A DNA stretch of 64,000 nucleotides from Azophilus sp965221755 (GCA_965221755.1 OZ244921.1:2356001-2420000), one strand, 5' to 3'; shown: positions 53,627-62,527, counted from the stretch's first letter. Notes: a model not told the origin generated them from the letters alone. Numbers and translations are program-made.

Positions 53627-53945
53627 CAATGCGCCTGCTCCGCAAGCGCGCGGGTTCAGAAACGTCTCGGAACCCGACCCCCGCAACGGCAGCGGAGTTT
53701 CGCGTCGGCGAACCTGCAACGCGCCCGCTTGAGCGGGCGCGCGGGCTGTGCGGGCTTAACATCTCGGCACCTGACCCACGCAAAAGGCGCGGAGTTTCGC
53801 GCCAGCGAAACTCCATCCGCGACCGTCAGGTCGCGCGCTGTGCGGGCTTAAGAAACATACCGGAATCTGATCCAAGCGACGAGCGCGGAGTTTCGCGCCA
53901 GCGAAACTCCATCCGCGACCGTCAGGTCGCGCGCTTGCAGGGATT
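53627..53945 (-). repeat. Modular hairpin repeat, cluster of three copies (copies 4a-c)
   Basis: Three head-to-tail copies in reverse orientation. Each has the tail first (CAGAAACGTCTCGGAACCC, AACATCTCGGCACCTGACCC, AGAAACATACCGGAATCTGA), then the constant stem, then a variable stem: GCGCCCGC-ttga-GCGGGCGC in the first and GCGACCGTCAGGTCGC in the other two. The third copy ends within five bases of the hup -35 box. Confidence 0.85.
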
Positions 53946-53963
53946 GGAAGGCGCTGGTATAAG
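53935..53963 (+). promoter_or_regulatory. Promoter of the HU gene
   Basis: TTGCAG at 53935-53940, a 17-base spacer and TATAAG at 53958-53963. It lies directly after the last hairpin repeat, about 120 bases before the GTG start of the HU gene, leaving a sizeable leader. Confidence 0.65.
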
Positions 53964-54084
53964 ATTTGCGTTTTTCCCGGTTCGTCGCAATGAGGCGCAA
54001 TGCGGCTCAAGCTGGCGCTTAAGCGATGGATGCGGCCGTGCGGCTGCGCCAAAAAAACTCTACTCACAGGGGAGCACAAGCAAA

Positions 54085-54357
54085 GTGAACAAATCCGAAC
54101 TCATTGAACAGGTTGCCAACGCTGCGGATCTGTCCAAGGCCGACGCCGGGCGTGCGGTTGACGCAGCGCTTGACTCCATTACCGGGGCGCTCAAGCAATC
54201 TGAACCGGTGTCCTTGGTTGGCTTCGGCACGTTCCTGGTGCGGGAGCGGGCGGCCCGCAAGGGGCGCAATCCCCAAACTGGCGAGAACATCGACATCGCC
54301 GCCTCCCGGGCCGCCGCCTTCAAGCCCGGCAAGGCGCTGAAAGATGCCCTGAACTGA
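54085..54357 (+). CDS. DNA-binding protein HU
   Basis: 90-residue nucleoid protein of the HU-beta type. MNKSELIEQVANAADLSKAD starts the helical body, and the DNA-binding arm carries LVGFGTFLVRERAARKGRNP and QTGENIDIAASRAAAFKPGK. GTG start with GGGGAG ten bases earlier. It precedes ppiD, the usual neighbour in gammaproteobacteria, by 77 bases. Confidence 0.95.
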   Translation: MNKSELIEQVANAADLSKADAGRAVDAALDSITGALKQSEPVSLVGFGTFLVRERAARKGRNPQTGENIDIAASRAAAFKPGKALKDALN

Positions 54358-54434
54358 AGCCGGATGCATCGGGCGTTCGCGGGGCGCCGCTCTAAGTCCC
54401 GCTAAGGCGCGTTTCGCGCATCGCCCGGCTCGTC

Positions 54435-56339
54435 ATGCTGCAGAAACTTCGCGACCAAACCCAAAGCACCGGCTTCAAGATCATTGTCGCCGTGCTGGTC
54501 TTCACGCTGGCCTTCTTTGGCTTTGGCGCCTTCAACGTCTTCGCGCCCGGCGACCCGGCAGTGGCCAGCGTCAATGGGGACGACATCACCCAAGGGGCGC
54601 TGCTCCAGGAGACGGAACGGGAAAAGCGAATGTTGCTGATGGAGGGCGGCGAATCGGCCGACCTCGATCCGCTGGCGATGCAGTCAAGGGCCTTGGAGCG
54701 GCTGGTCACCCGCACTTTGCTGGAGCAGATCGTCGAGGATCTGGATTTGGCGGCCACCCCCTCCCGAGTCAATGCGGCTGTGGTTGCCGATCCCGGCTTT
54801 CAGATCGATGGGCAGTTCAACAGCGACCTCTATCGCCGCGGCCTTTCGGCCATGGGCTTCACCCCAACCGACTACATGGCAGCGCTCGCCAAGCAGATGA
54901 GCAGCGAACAGCTGCAGCGCGCCATCGCCGATTCGGCGTTCGCGACGGACTGGGAAACCAGCTCGTTCGCGCGCCTGCTGGACCAAAAGCGGGATATCGC
55001 CTGGCTGCCGTTCACCGTCGCCCACTTCAGCGAGGGCCTGACGGCGGATGCCGCGGAGGTCGAGACCTACTATCAGGAGCACCAGACGGAGCTGATGACC
55101 GAGGAGACCGTGGACGCCGCTTATGTCGAGTTGGCTTGGGACCAGATGCTGGACGATCCCTCCATCGAAGTCACCGAGGCCGATCTTGAGCGTGAGTACG
55201 CGGCGGACAAAGCGGCGGCGCAAGCCGATGAGCAGCGCCGCAGCGCCCACATTCTGCTGCGCACCGGCGATGAGCGCACCGAGGCGCAGGCCATTGCGCA
55301 GCTCCAGGACTTCAGCGCGCGCATCGCCGCCGGGGAGTCCTTCGCCGAGTTGGCGGAAACCCATTCCGAAGATCCCGGCTCCGCCCAACTCGGGGGCGAC
55401 CTCGGCGCCGTCGGCCGGGGCATATTCGATCCCGATTTTGAAGCGGCCCTGTGGGCCTTGGAAGTCGGCGAGCTCTCAGCGCCCGTCAAGTCGGCCTTCG
55501 GCTATCACCTGATCCGGCTGGACGGCATTGAAACCGTCGAGCTCCCGGCGTTTGCGGAGCAAAGGGCGACGCTTGAGGAACGCCTGCGCCGGGCCGCGGC
55601 GGAGGAGTTGTTCACCGAGCGGCTGCGCGAGCTGGACAGCCTCGCCTTCGAGAACAACGATTCCCTGGCGGCCGCAGCCGAGGCCCTCGGCCTTGAAGTT
55701 CAGCGGGTGGAGGGCGTCAGCCGCGCCGCCGGCGATGCGGTTTTCGCCGATGCGGACATCCGCGCGGCGCTCTTTGCGCCCGACGTGCTGCTGGACGGCA
55801 ACAACACCGCCGCCCTTGAGCACGGCGCCAACCGCGCCGTCGTCGCCCGAGTGGATGAGCGCCATGCGTCCGTGCTCAAGGCCTTGGACGAGGTGCGCCC
55901 GCAAATCGAGGCGTTGCTCATCGAACGCGCAGCCCAGGCTCGGCTGGCCGCAGCCTTTGATGCCGCGTTGGCCAAGGTGCGGGCGGGTGAGGGCGTGGCC
56001 GCGGTGGCTGATGAGCAGGGCTTGGCGTGGGAGACCGTTGAGGCGGCCGGCCGAACCGACCCGCGCGCGCCCTCCGAGGTGGCCGAGTCCGCCTTTGCCT
56101 TGAGCCGACCCGAGGCCGGCGGCAAAAGCGTTGGCTCAGCCGTCTTGGCTGGCGGCGGCAAGGCCATCGTCACCGTCACTCGAGTGATCGAGGGCGATGC
56201 CTCCACCTTGGCGGAATCGGAATTGGACGGCTTGCGCGAGCTGTTCGTCACCCGCAGCAAAACCATGGACTATGAGGCCCTCTACCAAGGCTACTTGGCC
56301 GATGCCGACATTTCGCGGCGCGTTTTGCAGTCGGACTGA
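54435..56339 (+). CDS. ppiD: Periplasmic folding chaperone / peptidyl-prolyl isomerase PpiD
   Basis: 634-residue inner-membrane-anchored chaperone. One N-terminal helix (GFKIIVAVLVFTLAFFGFGA) is followed by a SurA-like N-terminal domain, then a parvulin domain at about 265-360 (RRSAHILLRTGDERTEAQAI, FAELAETHSEDPGSAQLGGD), and a C-terminal domain. PpiD works with the Sec translocon on exported proteins. It follows HU as usual. Confidence 0.93.
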   Translation: MLQKLRDQTQSTGFKIIVAVLVFTLAFFGFGAFNVFAPGDPAVASVNGDDITQGALLQETEREKRMLLMEGGESADLDPLAMQSRALERLVTRTLLEQIVEDLDLAATPSRVNAAVVADPGFQIDGQFNSDLYRRGLSAMGFTPTDYMAALAKQMSSEQLQRAIADSAFATDWETSSFARLLDQKRDIAWLPFTVAHFSEGLTADAAEVETYYQEHQTELMTEETVDAAYVELAWDQMLDDPSIEVTEADLEREYAADKAAAQADEQRRSAHILLRTGDERTEAQAIAQLQDFSARIAAGESFAELAETHSEDPGSAQLGGDLGAVGRGIFDPDFEAALWALEVGELSAPVKSAFGYHLIRLDGIETVELPAFAEQRATLEERLRRAAAEELFTERLRELDSLAFENNDSLAAAAEALGLEVQRVEGVSRAAGDAVFADADIRAALFAPDVLLDGNNTAALEHGANRAVVARVDERHASVLKALDEVRPQIEALLIERAAQARLAAAFDAALAKVRAGEGVAAVADEQGLAWETVEAAGRTDPRAPSEVAESAFALSRPEAGGKSVGSAVLAGGGKAIVTVTRVIEGDASTLAESELDGLRELFVTRSKTMDYEALYQGYLADADISRRVLQSD

Positions 56340-56368
56340 TTGCAAGCCGGTGGCTTGAACCGCTGCCC

Positions 56369-57118
56369 GTGGATTGGTCCCGCACCAGGTTTGGCGAGCG
56401 TCTGCTGGCGGAGGAGCAGCCGCGCCTTGATGAAATGGTGCGGCGGCTGCATGGCGACGTGCTGGTTTGGTCCGGCCCTTTTTCAGAATCGGCGGGCGGC
56501 GTCAAGCGCTGCATGGCGCGCCGCTGCCTCTACCTCTCCAACGGCCGATCAAAAGCCTGCGATGAGCTGGGCATGGCGACTTTCGCCGGTCGCTTGGCAG
56601 CGCTGCCGTTGCCGAACAACAGCGTGGACGGGTTCGTTTTGCACCACAGTCTGGAGCTTGAGGGCGACCCGCGCCGGGCGCTGCGCGAAGTCGGCCGGGT
56701 CGTCGCGCCGGGTGGCCGCATCGGCATTTGCGCGTTCAACAGCTTCAGCGCCTGGGGCCTGCGCCGCCTCTACGGCCGCTTCCGCGCCGACGTGTTTTCG
56801 GATGTCAAGTTCGTCAATCCGCTGCGGCTTTTTGACTGGCTGGCGCTGCTCGGCCTGCAGCTTGACCAGCCTGCGGAGTACCTAGGTTTCGGCGCGCCCG
56901 TGAACGTCGCCCGAACTCATCGGGCCGGCGGCGGGCAACGGTTCGCCGGTTGGATTGGCGATGCCCGGCCCCCGCTGGGCGCGGTCCTGTTGGCCTCGGC
57001 GGTGAAGCAGACGCAGGGGGCCAGCTTCGCGGGGCCGCCGCAGCCGTTGCGTGGCCGCAAGCTCGCCGCCGCCAGCTATCCGCGCGCCGGGGCGCCCGGC
57101 CTTCGCTGCCGTGGTTGA
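56369..57118 (+). CDS. SAM-dependent methyltransferase (YafS-like)
   Basis: 249-residue class I methyltransferase. The start, GTG at 56369, gives MDWSRTRFGERLLAEEQPRL. The SAM-binding part is degenerate compared with typical motif I, but ALPLPNNSVDGFVLHHSLEL and VGRVVAPGGRIGICAFNSFS fit the group-11 fold. The gene between gloB-like genes and rnhA in gammaproteobacteria is yafS, whose place it takes. The C-terminus overlaps rnhA by eight bases. Substrate unknown. Confidence 0.8.
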   Translation: MDWSRTRFGERLLAEEQPRLDEMVRRLHGDVLVWSGPFSESAGGVKRCMARRCLYLSNGRSKACDELGMATFAGRLAALPLPNNSVDGFVLHHSLELEGDPRRALREVGRVVAPGGRIGICAFNSFSAWGLRRLYGRFRADVFSDVKFVNPLRLFDWLALLGLQLDQPAEYLGFGAPVNVARTHRAGGGQRFAGWIGDARPPLGAVLLASAVKQTQGASFAGPPQPLRGRKLAAASYPRAGAPGLRCRG

Positions 57119-57548
57119 GATCTACACGGACGGCTCCTGCTTGGGCAACCCGGGGCCGGGTGGCTGGGCGGCTCTGCTGCGCCGCCAAGGCACGGAGGAG
57201 TTGCTGTCGGGAGCCGAGCCCGACACCACCAACAACCGCATGGAGCTGATGGCCGCCATCGCCGGGCTTGAGCAGCTCAAGGGCGCCAGCCAGGTGCGGC
57301 TGACCACGGATTCGGAATACGTGCGCAAGGGCATCACCGCCTGGATTGCGGGCTGGCGGGCCAACGGTTGGCGCACGGCGAGCCGCAAGCCGGTCAAGAA
57401 CCAGGATCTATGGCGCCGCCTCGACGCTGCCGTCGCCCGGCATGACGTGCAGTGGCGTTGGGTCAAGGGCCACAGCGGCGATCCGGACAACGAACGGGTC
57501 GATGCGGCCGCCCGGGCGGCCATTGGCGCCTTGGATTCGACATCCTGA
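57111..57548 (+). CDS. rnhA: Ribonuclease HI
   Basis: 145-residue endonuclease cleaving the RNA strand of RNA-DNA hybrids. All four acidic catalytic residues are in place: Asp7 (IYTDGSCLG), Glu45 (NNRMELMAA), Asp67 (LTTDSEYVR) and Asp131 (DNERVDAAA), plus His121 in WVKGHSGDPDN. The basic handle is IAGWRANGWRTASRKPVK. A GTG start gives the normal N-terminus; an earlier in-frame codon would extend it into the preceding gene. It is followed by dnaQ as in E. coli relatives, here in the same direction. Confidence 0.95.
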   Translation: MVEIYTDGSCLGNPGPGGWAALLRRQGTEELLSGAEPDTTNNRMELMAAIAGLEQLKGASQVRLTTDSEYVRKGITAWIAGWRANGWRTASRKPVKNQDLWRRLDAAVARHDVQWRWVKGHSGDPDNERVDAAARAAIGALDSTS

Positions 57549-57582
57549 ACCACAGGACGTCCCGAACCAAAAGGGGAAACGC

Positions 57583-58269
57583 ATGCGTCAGATTGTGCTG
57601 GACACCGAAACCACCGGGCTGGAGCCGGAGCGGGGCCACCGGATCATCGAGATCGGCGCCGTGGAGCTCATTGACCGGGAGCTGACCGGCGAAACGTTCC
57701 ACGCCTATCTCAATCCGCAACGCGAAATCGACGAGGGCGCCCTGCAGGTGCATGGCATCGATGCGGACTTCCTGGCTGGCAAGCCCCTGTTCGGGGACGT
57801 CAGCGAGGCCTTGGTCGCCTTCATCCGGGATGCGGAGCTGGTCATTCACAATGCGCCCTTCGATGTCGCCTTTCTTGATCGCGAGCTGTCCCTGCTGCCC
57901 GGTTCGACGCTGCGAATCGGCGAACTTTGCAAGGTGATCGACTCCCTGGCGCTGGCCAGGCGCAAGTACCCGGGCGGGAAAAACAGCTTGGACGCCTTGT
58001 GCCGCCGCTTCAACGTGGACAACAGCGCCCGGGAACGCCACGGCGCCCTGCTCGACGCGGAGATCCTGGCGGAAGTGTATTTGGCCATGACCGGTGGCCA
58101 GACGGCCCTGTTCGCAAGCCCCCAAGAGCAGGGCATCGAAGCGGGAGCGGGGCTTGGGTTCGAACCCTTGCCGGCCAGCCGCCCGCGGTTGAAGGTGGTT
58201 CAAGCCAGCGCCCGGGAACTCGCTGAGCACGAGCGCATGATGGCGGTGGTTGCGGCGGCCTCGGGCTAG
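57583..58269 (+). CDS. dnaQ: DNA polymerase III epsilon subunit (3'-5' proofreading exonuclease)
   Basis: 228-residue DEDDh exonuclease. Exo I is IVLDTETTGLEPERG, Exo II HNAPFDVAFLDRELS, Exo III RHGALLDAEILAEVY with the base His. The C-terminal tail binding the alpha subunit is short (LAEHERMMAVVAAASG). AAGGGG lies six bases before the ATG. The TAG stop is part of a CTAG where a MITE-like remnant begins. Confidence 0.95.
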   Translation: MRQIVLDTETTGLEPERGHRIIEIGAVELIDRELTGETFHAYLNPQREIDEGALQVHGIDADFLAGKPLFGDVSEALVAFIRDAELVIHNAPFDVAFLDRELSLLPGSTLRIGELCKVIDSLALARRKYPGGKNSLDALCRRFNVDNSARERHGALLDAEILAEVYLAMTGGQTALFASPQEQGIEAGAGLGFEPLPASRPRLKVVQASARELAEHERMMAVVAAASG

Positions 58270-58336
58270 CGTCCCGTCCGGCTCATTCGTGATTGTTCGT
58301 GGCCCCTCCGCCGCGTTGCCCTGCGGCTCAAAGGCC
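58266..58336 (+). mobile_element. MITE-like element, truncated copy A3
   Basis: Starts at CTAG in the dnaQ stop codon with the left end CTAGCGTCCCGTCCGG and the segment TGATTGTTCGTGGCCCC shared with copies A1 and A2. After about 70 bases the similarity fades (GCCGCGTTGCCCTGCGGCTC), and no right end is present. Confidence 0.65.
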
Positions 58337-58470
58337 CAAGCCGAGCGGGCTCGATCGGTGGTCGTGGAACGACTGGACTTGCGAATGCGCCGCGTCCCGA
58401 GTCAGGCGATGTCGGCAATTGACGCCGCGCTCCGCCCGCAGCTGAATCTCCGAACCAGGTTCATCGCCCT

Positions 58471-58668
58471 GCCGGCCCCTGCCGGCTCGCAAACATATCG
58501 GAACCTGACCTGCCCGACGAGCGCGGGCTCAGAAACATCTCGGAACCTGACCCACGCAAAAGGCGCGGGCTCAGAAATACCGGAATCTGATCTAAGCGAC
58601 GAGCGCGGAGTTTCGCGGTAAGCGAAACTCCCACGGACCTTTGGTCCGCCGCGACCGTCAGGTCGCGC
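58471..58668 (-). repeat. Modular hairpin repeat, copy 5 (with extra tails)
   Basis: Three tail units in a row (GCAAACATATCGGAACCTGA, CAGAAACATCTCGGAACCTG, AGAAATACCGGAATCTGATC), then one constant stem GGAGTTTCGC-ggtaa-GCGAAACTCC. Two variable stems follow: CGGACC-ttt-GGTCCG and GCGACCGTCAGGTCGC. It shows that units can multiply separately. Confidence 0.8.
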
Positions 58669-58726
58669 CTTGAGCGCCTCCGGCCTTTTGTCCATACTGG
58701 CGGGACGATTGGATGAGGAGGCGCCC

Positions 58727-58978
58727 GTGAAAATCGAAATCGACGTTGAGCCGGAAGAGGTTCGGGAGCTGTTTGGCCTGCCGGACACCAAGGCCGTGCA
58801 GCAGCTGTTTCTCGAGCGGGTGACGCATTGGGCGAACCAACAGCAAAATGACGCCGAAGCCACCCAGCAGTGGCTGAACGCCATGATCCAAGGTGGCCGG
58901 CAGTCCTTTGATGCCTATCAGGCGTTCCTCAGGAGCTTCACTGGCGAGAGGAGGGCCAAGGCCTCAAGCGGGAATTAG
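58727..58978 (+). CDS. DUF6489-like small protein
   Basis: 83-residue soluble protein, GTG start with a strong AGGAGG six bases earlier. The beginning MKIEIDVEPEEVRELFGLPD resembles small proteins of the DUF6489 group. The rest is amphipathic helix (KAVQQLFLERVTHWANQQQN, WLNAMIQGGRQSFDAYQAFL). Function unknown. It ends two bases before the transporter start and is probably co-transcribed with it. Confidence 0.65.
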   Translation: MKIEIDVEPEEVRELFGLPDTKAVQQLFLERVTHWANQQQNDAEATQQWLNAMIQGGRQSFDAYQAFLRSFTGERRAKASSGN

Positions 58979-58980
58979 CC

Positions 58981-60330
58981 ATGGCGGCAGGAGGGTCGGT
59001 TCAGTGGTCCACGCGCTTTGGCTTCCTGATGGCCTCGGTCGGCTTCGCGGTCGGCCTCGGCAACATTTGGCGCTTTCCTTACGTCACCGGTGAGAACGGC
59101 GGCGGCGCCTTCGTTGCCGTGTACCTGATCTGCGTGGCGACCATCGCCCTGCCCATTCTGATGGCGGAGTTGTTGATCGGTCGTCGGGGCCGGCTGAATC
59201 CGGCCGACGCCATGGCCGCAGTCGCCGCCGGCGAGGGCCGCAGCCGGCGTTGGGGTTGGGTCGGAGGGCTGAACTTGGCGGCGGCCTTCTTGGTCGAGGT
59301 GGTTTACTGCGTGGTGGCGGGCTGGGTGCTGCACTACCTCTGGCTGGCCTTGGGCACGGGCTTCAGCGGCCTCGGCCCCGCCGCGGCCGAGGCCCAGTTC
59401 AGCGGCCTCTTGGCCCATCTTCCCAGCTTGCTGCTGTGGACGGCGCTCGCCTTGGGCGCGACCACCTTGATCCTCTGCGGCGGCGTTCGCAAAGGCATTG
59501 AGCGGGCGGTGAACGCGCTCATGCCCTTCCTGTTCGGCCTGTTGCTGTTGCTGGCGACGCACAATGCGTTGGCCGGCGGATTTGTCGAGGCTCTAGGCTA
59601 CCTCTTTGCGCCCGACTTCACCAAGGTCAACGGCCCGATGCTCCTTGCCGCCGTGGGGCAGGCGTTCTTCTCCATCGGCGTCGCCATGGCGGGCATGATG
59701 GCGTTTGCCGCCTACTTGCCAAGCGAGGCGTCCATTGGCCGAAGCGCGGTGGCGATCGTCGGCGTTGATACCTTGGTGGCGTTGGTTGCGGGCTTGGTCA
59801 TCTTTCCGGTGGTTTTTCGGTTCGGCATGGACCCCGCTGCGGGCACCGGCCTGATTTTCGAGACCCTGCCGGTGGCCTTTGCGCAAATGGCCGGGGGGCG
59901 TTGGGTGGCGGTGCTGTTCTTTCTGCTGCTGTCCGTGGCGGCAGTCACGTCCATGGTGGGCTTCCAGGAGCCGCTCACGGCTTGGGTTGAGCAGCGCTTC
60001 GGCGTTTCCCGCCGCCGCAGCGCCTTGCTGGTCACCTTGGCGGTGGGCGCGTTGAGCGTCATCTCGATGCTGTCGCACAGCCATTGGGCGCAGGTGAGGC
60101 TGTTTGGCGCCAGTCTGGCCACCGCCTTGGACTACCTGCCCAACCAGATCATGCTGCCGTTGGGCGGCTTGCTGATCGCGGTCTTCGCCGCTTGGTTCAT
60201 CCGAGCCGATTCCGCTCGGGCCGAGCTGGCCTTGGCCAAGCCTTGGCGGTTCCGCGCTTGGCTGGCGCTCACGCGCTTTGTCGTGCCGCCGGCGGTGCTG
60301 CTGATCCTGGTGTTTGGATTGGGGGGCTAG
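58981..60330 (+). CDS. Sodium-dependent neurotransmitter:sodium symporter (NSS) family transporter
   Basis: 449-residue membrane protein of the LeuT/SNF fold with about 11-12 helices. The sodium and substrate site of helix 1 is GFAVGLGNIWRFPYVTGENG, the family signature. Helix 6 region: VGQAFFSIGVAMAGMMAFAA. Such transporters import amino acids or amines with sodium. Substrate unknown. It follows the DUF6489-like gene without gap. Confidence 0.93.
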   Translation: MAAGGSVQWSTRFGFLMASVGFAVGLGNIWRFPYVTGENGGGAFVAVYLICVATIALPILMAELLIGRRGRLNPADAMAAVAAGEGRSRRWGWVGGLNLAAAFLVEVVYCVVAGWVLHYLWLALGTGFSGLGPAAAEAQFSGLLAHLPSLLLWTALALGATTLILCGGVRKGIERAVNALMPFLFGLLLLLATHNALAGGFVEALGYLFAPDFTKVNGPMLLAAVGQAFFSIGVAMAGMMAFAAYLPSEASIGRSAVAIVGVDTLVALVAGLVIFPVVFRFGMDPAAGTGLIFETLPVAFAQMAGGRWVAVLFFLLLSVAAVTSMVGFQEPLTAWVEQRFGVSRRRSALLVTLAVGALSVISMLSHSHWAQVRLFGASLATALDYLPNQIMLPLGGLLIAVFAAWFIRADSARAELALAKPWRFRAWLALTRFVVPPAVLLILVFGLGG

Positions 60331-60384
60331 GAACGCATCGGAACCTACGCAAAGGCAGCGGCATTGTAGCGTCGGTGAAATAAT

Positions 60385-60554
60385 CCCGCCCGTCCCGAAA
60401 ACCCGCCGACCCGCAGCCGCTCGCGACGCCGGGGTTCCACGCGCTGCGGGTGCGCTCGTTGGACGCGGACGGCCGGGTCGGCCCTTGGAGCCCGCCTACC
60501 GAGGCGGCGGTCATCGACTCAGGCCCGCACTGCGGCCGGGTCGCCGGTCAGTGA
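60385..60554 (+). pseudogene. Fibronectin type III domain remnant
   Basis: An open frame of about 55 codons without a start codon, from a stop at 60383. It reads FHALRVRSLDADGRVGPWSP then PTEAAVIDSGPHCGRVAGQ. The pattern VRSLDADGRVGPWS is that of the last strands of an FN3 domain. Only this tail is left. It precedes the MITE-like element directly. Confidence 0.4.
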
Positions 60555-60559
60555 GCTAA

Positions 60560-60816
60560 GGAGCCTCTGATCAAGTCCCGTTCGTTCAGCGCTTCACTGC
60601 TTGGGGATGGAAATGAGCCCGCAATGAGGCGCGCAACATCCGCAGGCGGAGCGGAACTCGGGCCGAAGCACCGTGAAGCGCCCTTCGGGAGCGCCTGTGG
60701 GGCGCGCTGGCGGCGTTGCGGCTCATTGTGTGGGGGCCTGCCACACGGCTTCGCCGCGCCTTGCCGGCGCGCCCCACAGGCCGCTCTGAACTTCCAGGAC
60801 TTAATCAGAGGCTTCC
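60560..60816. mobile_element. MITE-like element B, related to the resident IS5 element
   Basis: 257 bases, ends GGAGCCTCTGATCAAGTCC and the reverse complement of GGAAGCCTCTGATTAAGTCC, flanked by TAA on both sides (60557-60559 and 60817-60819). The ends nearly match the right end of the IS5 element at 33015-34205 (GGAACCTCTGATTAATTCC). The middle holds a second palindrome (CCTGCCACACGG...GCGCGCCCCACAGG) and no gene. It could be moved by that transposase. Confidence 0.75.
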
Positions 60817-61060
60817 TAAGGGGTTGCGCCGCCGGCGCCCTCCATCGCCGGGACGTGCGGGGCCGGGATGCCCGGAGCGGGCGGTCCCGCCCTCGACTGC
60901 ACCGCTGCAACGCATCCCCGAATTCACGGCCACAGCTCAAGACCGAAAACCGATTCAGGAAATTCGGTAACATTCAGCCCTCGAACCACCCGCTGGGCGC
61001 GATATGGGAACCCTCAGCTTGCCCCGTCGCGGCGCCGTGCGGATGCCGCAGGGAAACTCG
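60817..61060. other. Intergenic region before a TPR gene
   Basis: About 240 bases. A GC-rich inverted pair (GGGATGCCCGGAGCGGGCGG and neighbours near 60870) is present, but no gene is supported. The promoter of the TPR gene is presumably near 60960 (AATTCGGTAACATTC), which is uncertain. Confidence 0.3.
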
Positions 61061-61819
61061 ATGAGCCGCTGGGCCGCCGCCGTTTCCTCCATGGTCAAGA
61101 CGAACCGTGCATTTGGGTTTGTTGGCGCTTTGCTGCTGTGCAGTGCGGCCCATGCTGATCCCTTGGCTGCGGCCCATGCGGCCTACGTCGAGGGACGGTT
61201 CCTGGAGGCGGCGCAACTCGCGGAAGCGGCGAACACGTCCGAAGGCTACGTTCTGGCGTCGGAGTGCTTGGAAAGATACGGCGCCCACCGCGCCGACAAG
61301 GCGGATCGGAAGGCGCAGTACGAACGGGCCGTGCGGCTGGGCGAGGAGGCCGTTCGCCTGGATGCCGCCAACGCTTGGGCGCACCTGCAAGCGGCCCAAG
61401 CCCTTGGCCGACATGCCGAAGCCTTGGGCCGCATCAAGGCGGCAGGCCGCATCGGGCGGGTGCGTGAGGGGTTCGAGCGGGCTCTGGCGTTGGATCCGAA
61501 CATGGCCGAGGCCGCGCAGAGCTTGGGCTCCTGGCATGCCGGCGTCGTCGAGGGCGCGGGCGGGATGGTCGCCCGCCTCGTCTATGGCGCGACCGGAAGG
61601 AAGGCCATTGCCTACTTCGATCAGGCCATTGCCTTGGCGCCGGAACTGAAGGAGGCGCACTACGAATACGCCAAGGGGTTGTTGGCCGTCAATCCCAGGC
61701 GCTACCGGGAGCGGGCGCGTGAAGCGCTCAATCAAGCGATTGCGCTGCCGTCCCGGAACGCCGTTGACCGCTTTGTGCATGACCAGGCGGTCAAGCGACT
61801 CGCCAAACTCGATGGATAA
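61061..61819 (+). CDS. Exported tetratricopeptide-repeat protein
   Basis: 252-residue protein with a signal sequence (RAFGFVGALLLCSAAHA) and about five TPR-like helical pairs: AHAAYVEGRFLEAAQLAEAA, AVRLGEEAVRLDAANAWAHL, REGFERALALDPNMAEAAQS, YFDQAIALAPELKEAHYEYA and REALNQAIALPSRNAVDRFV. The spacing between repeats is irregular, as in RMDN-like or YfgM-like proteins. ATG at 61061 chosen for its AGGGA site; an ATG at 61091 is also possible. It precedes the metallo-hydrolase by 21 bases. Confidence 0.75.
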   Translation: MSRWAAAVSSMVKTNRAFGFVGALLLCSAAHADPLAAAHAAYVEGRFLEAAQLAEAANTSEGYVLASECLERYGAHRADKADRKAQYERAVRLGEEAVRLDAANAWAHLQAAQALGRHAEALGRIKAAGRIGRVREGFERALALDPNMAEAAQSLGSWHAGVVEGAGGMVARLVYGATGRKAIAYFDQAIALAPELKEAHYEYAKGLLAVNPRRYRERAREALNQAIALPSRNAVDRFVHDQAVKRLAKLDG

Positions 61820-61840
61820 CCGGCCGATTGGGAGCGCGAC

Positions 61841-62527
61841 ATGCCTTGGACCGAAGACAGCGAACTCATCATCGAGCAGATCGAGATCGGCCCGATGCAA
61901 AACTTCACCTACTTGGTGGGCTGCCGCTCGACCCGCAAGGTGGTCATCGTCGATCCGGCTTGGGACATCGACCGCCTGCTGGCGCGCGTTGAGGAAAAGG
62001 ATTGCCAGCTCACCGGCGCCTTGGTCACCCACTACCATCCCGACCACATCGGCGGTTCGTTCGCCCGCAACCAGATCGAGGGCTTGGCCGAGCTGATGGC
62101 CAAAAGCCCCGTCAAGGCCTACGCGCACCGCGCGGAAGCGGACGGCGTGAAGAAGGTCACGGGGCTTTCGGGCAGCGACGTCGCGGCAGTGGATTCCGGC
62201 GACGTGCTCAAGGTCGGCGAGGTGGAGGTGGAGTTTCTGCACACGCCGGGCCACACCCCGGGTTCGCAGTGCTTCCGCATCCGCAACACGCTCGTCTCCG
62301 GCGACACCCTGTTCATCAACGGCTGCGGGCGGGTGGACCTGCCCGGCTCCAATGCCGAGGACATGTACCGCAGCCTGCGGAAGCTCAAGGCCCTGCCGGA
62401 CGACACGCTGCTGCTGCCGGGCCACAACTACGGCCACGTCCCCAGTGCCACCATGGGCGAAACCCGGCGCCAGAACGCCTACCTTGCGGTCAAGGACATG
62501 GCGACCTGGCGGATGTTCATGGGCTAG
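61841..62527 (+). CDS. MBL-fold metallo-hydrolase (glyoxalase II-like)
   Basis: 228-residue metallo-beta-lactamase-fold hydrolase. Metal ligands: ALVTHYHPDHIGGSF (HxHxDH), FLHTPGHTPGSQ, TLVSGDTLFINGCG (bridging Asp) and LLPGHNYGHV. The closest family is hydroxyacylglutathione hydrolase-like or persulfide-dioxygenase-like proteins; the segment FINGCGRVDLPGSNAEDMYR suits either. It sits apart from the rnhA-dnaQ genes, near which gloB is often found. Confidence 0.88.
   Translation: MPWTEDSELIIEQIEIGPMQNFTYLVGCRSTRKVVIVDPAWDIDRLLARVEEKDCQLTGALVTHYHPDHIGGSFARNQIEGLAELMAKSPVKAYAHRAEADGVKKVTGLSGSDVAAVDSGDVLKVGEVEVEFLHTPGHTPGSQCFRIRNTLVSGDTLFINGCGRVDLPGSNAEDMYRSLRKLKALPDDTLLLPGHNYGHVPSATMGETRRQNAYLAVKDMATWRMFMG

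Noticed and set aside
53422..53945. CRISPR array upstream of hup
   Set aside because: The units are adjacent tandem or hairpin repeats without unique spacers of uniform length, and no cas gene is present.
54357..54434. Rho-independent terminator after the HU gene
   Set aside because: There is a GCGCGTTTCGCGC hairpin but no T-run follows it, so I did not call it.
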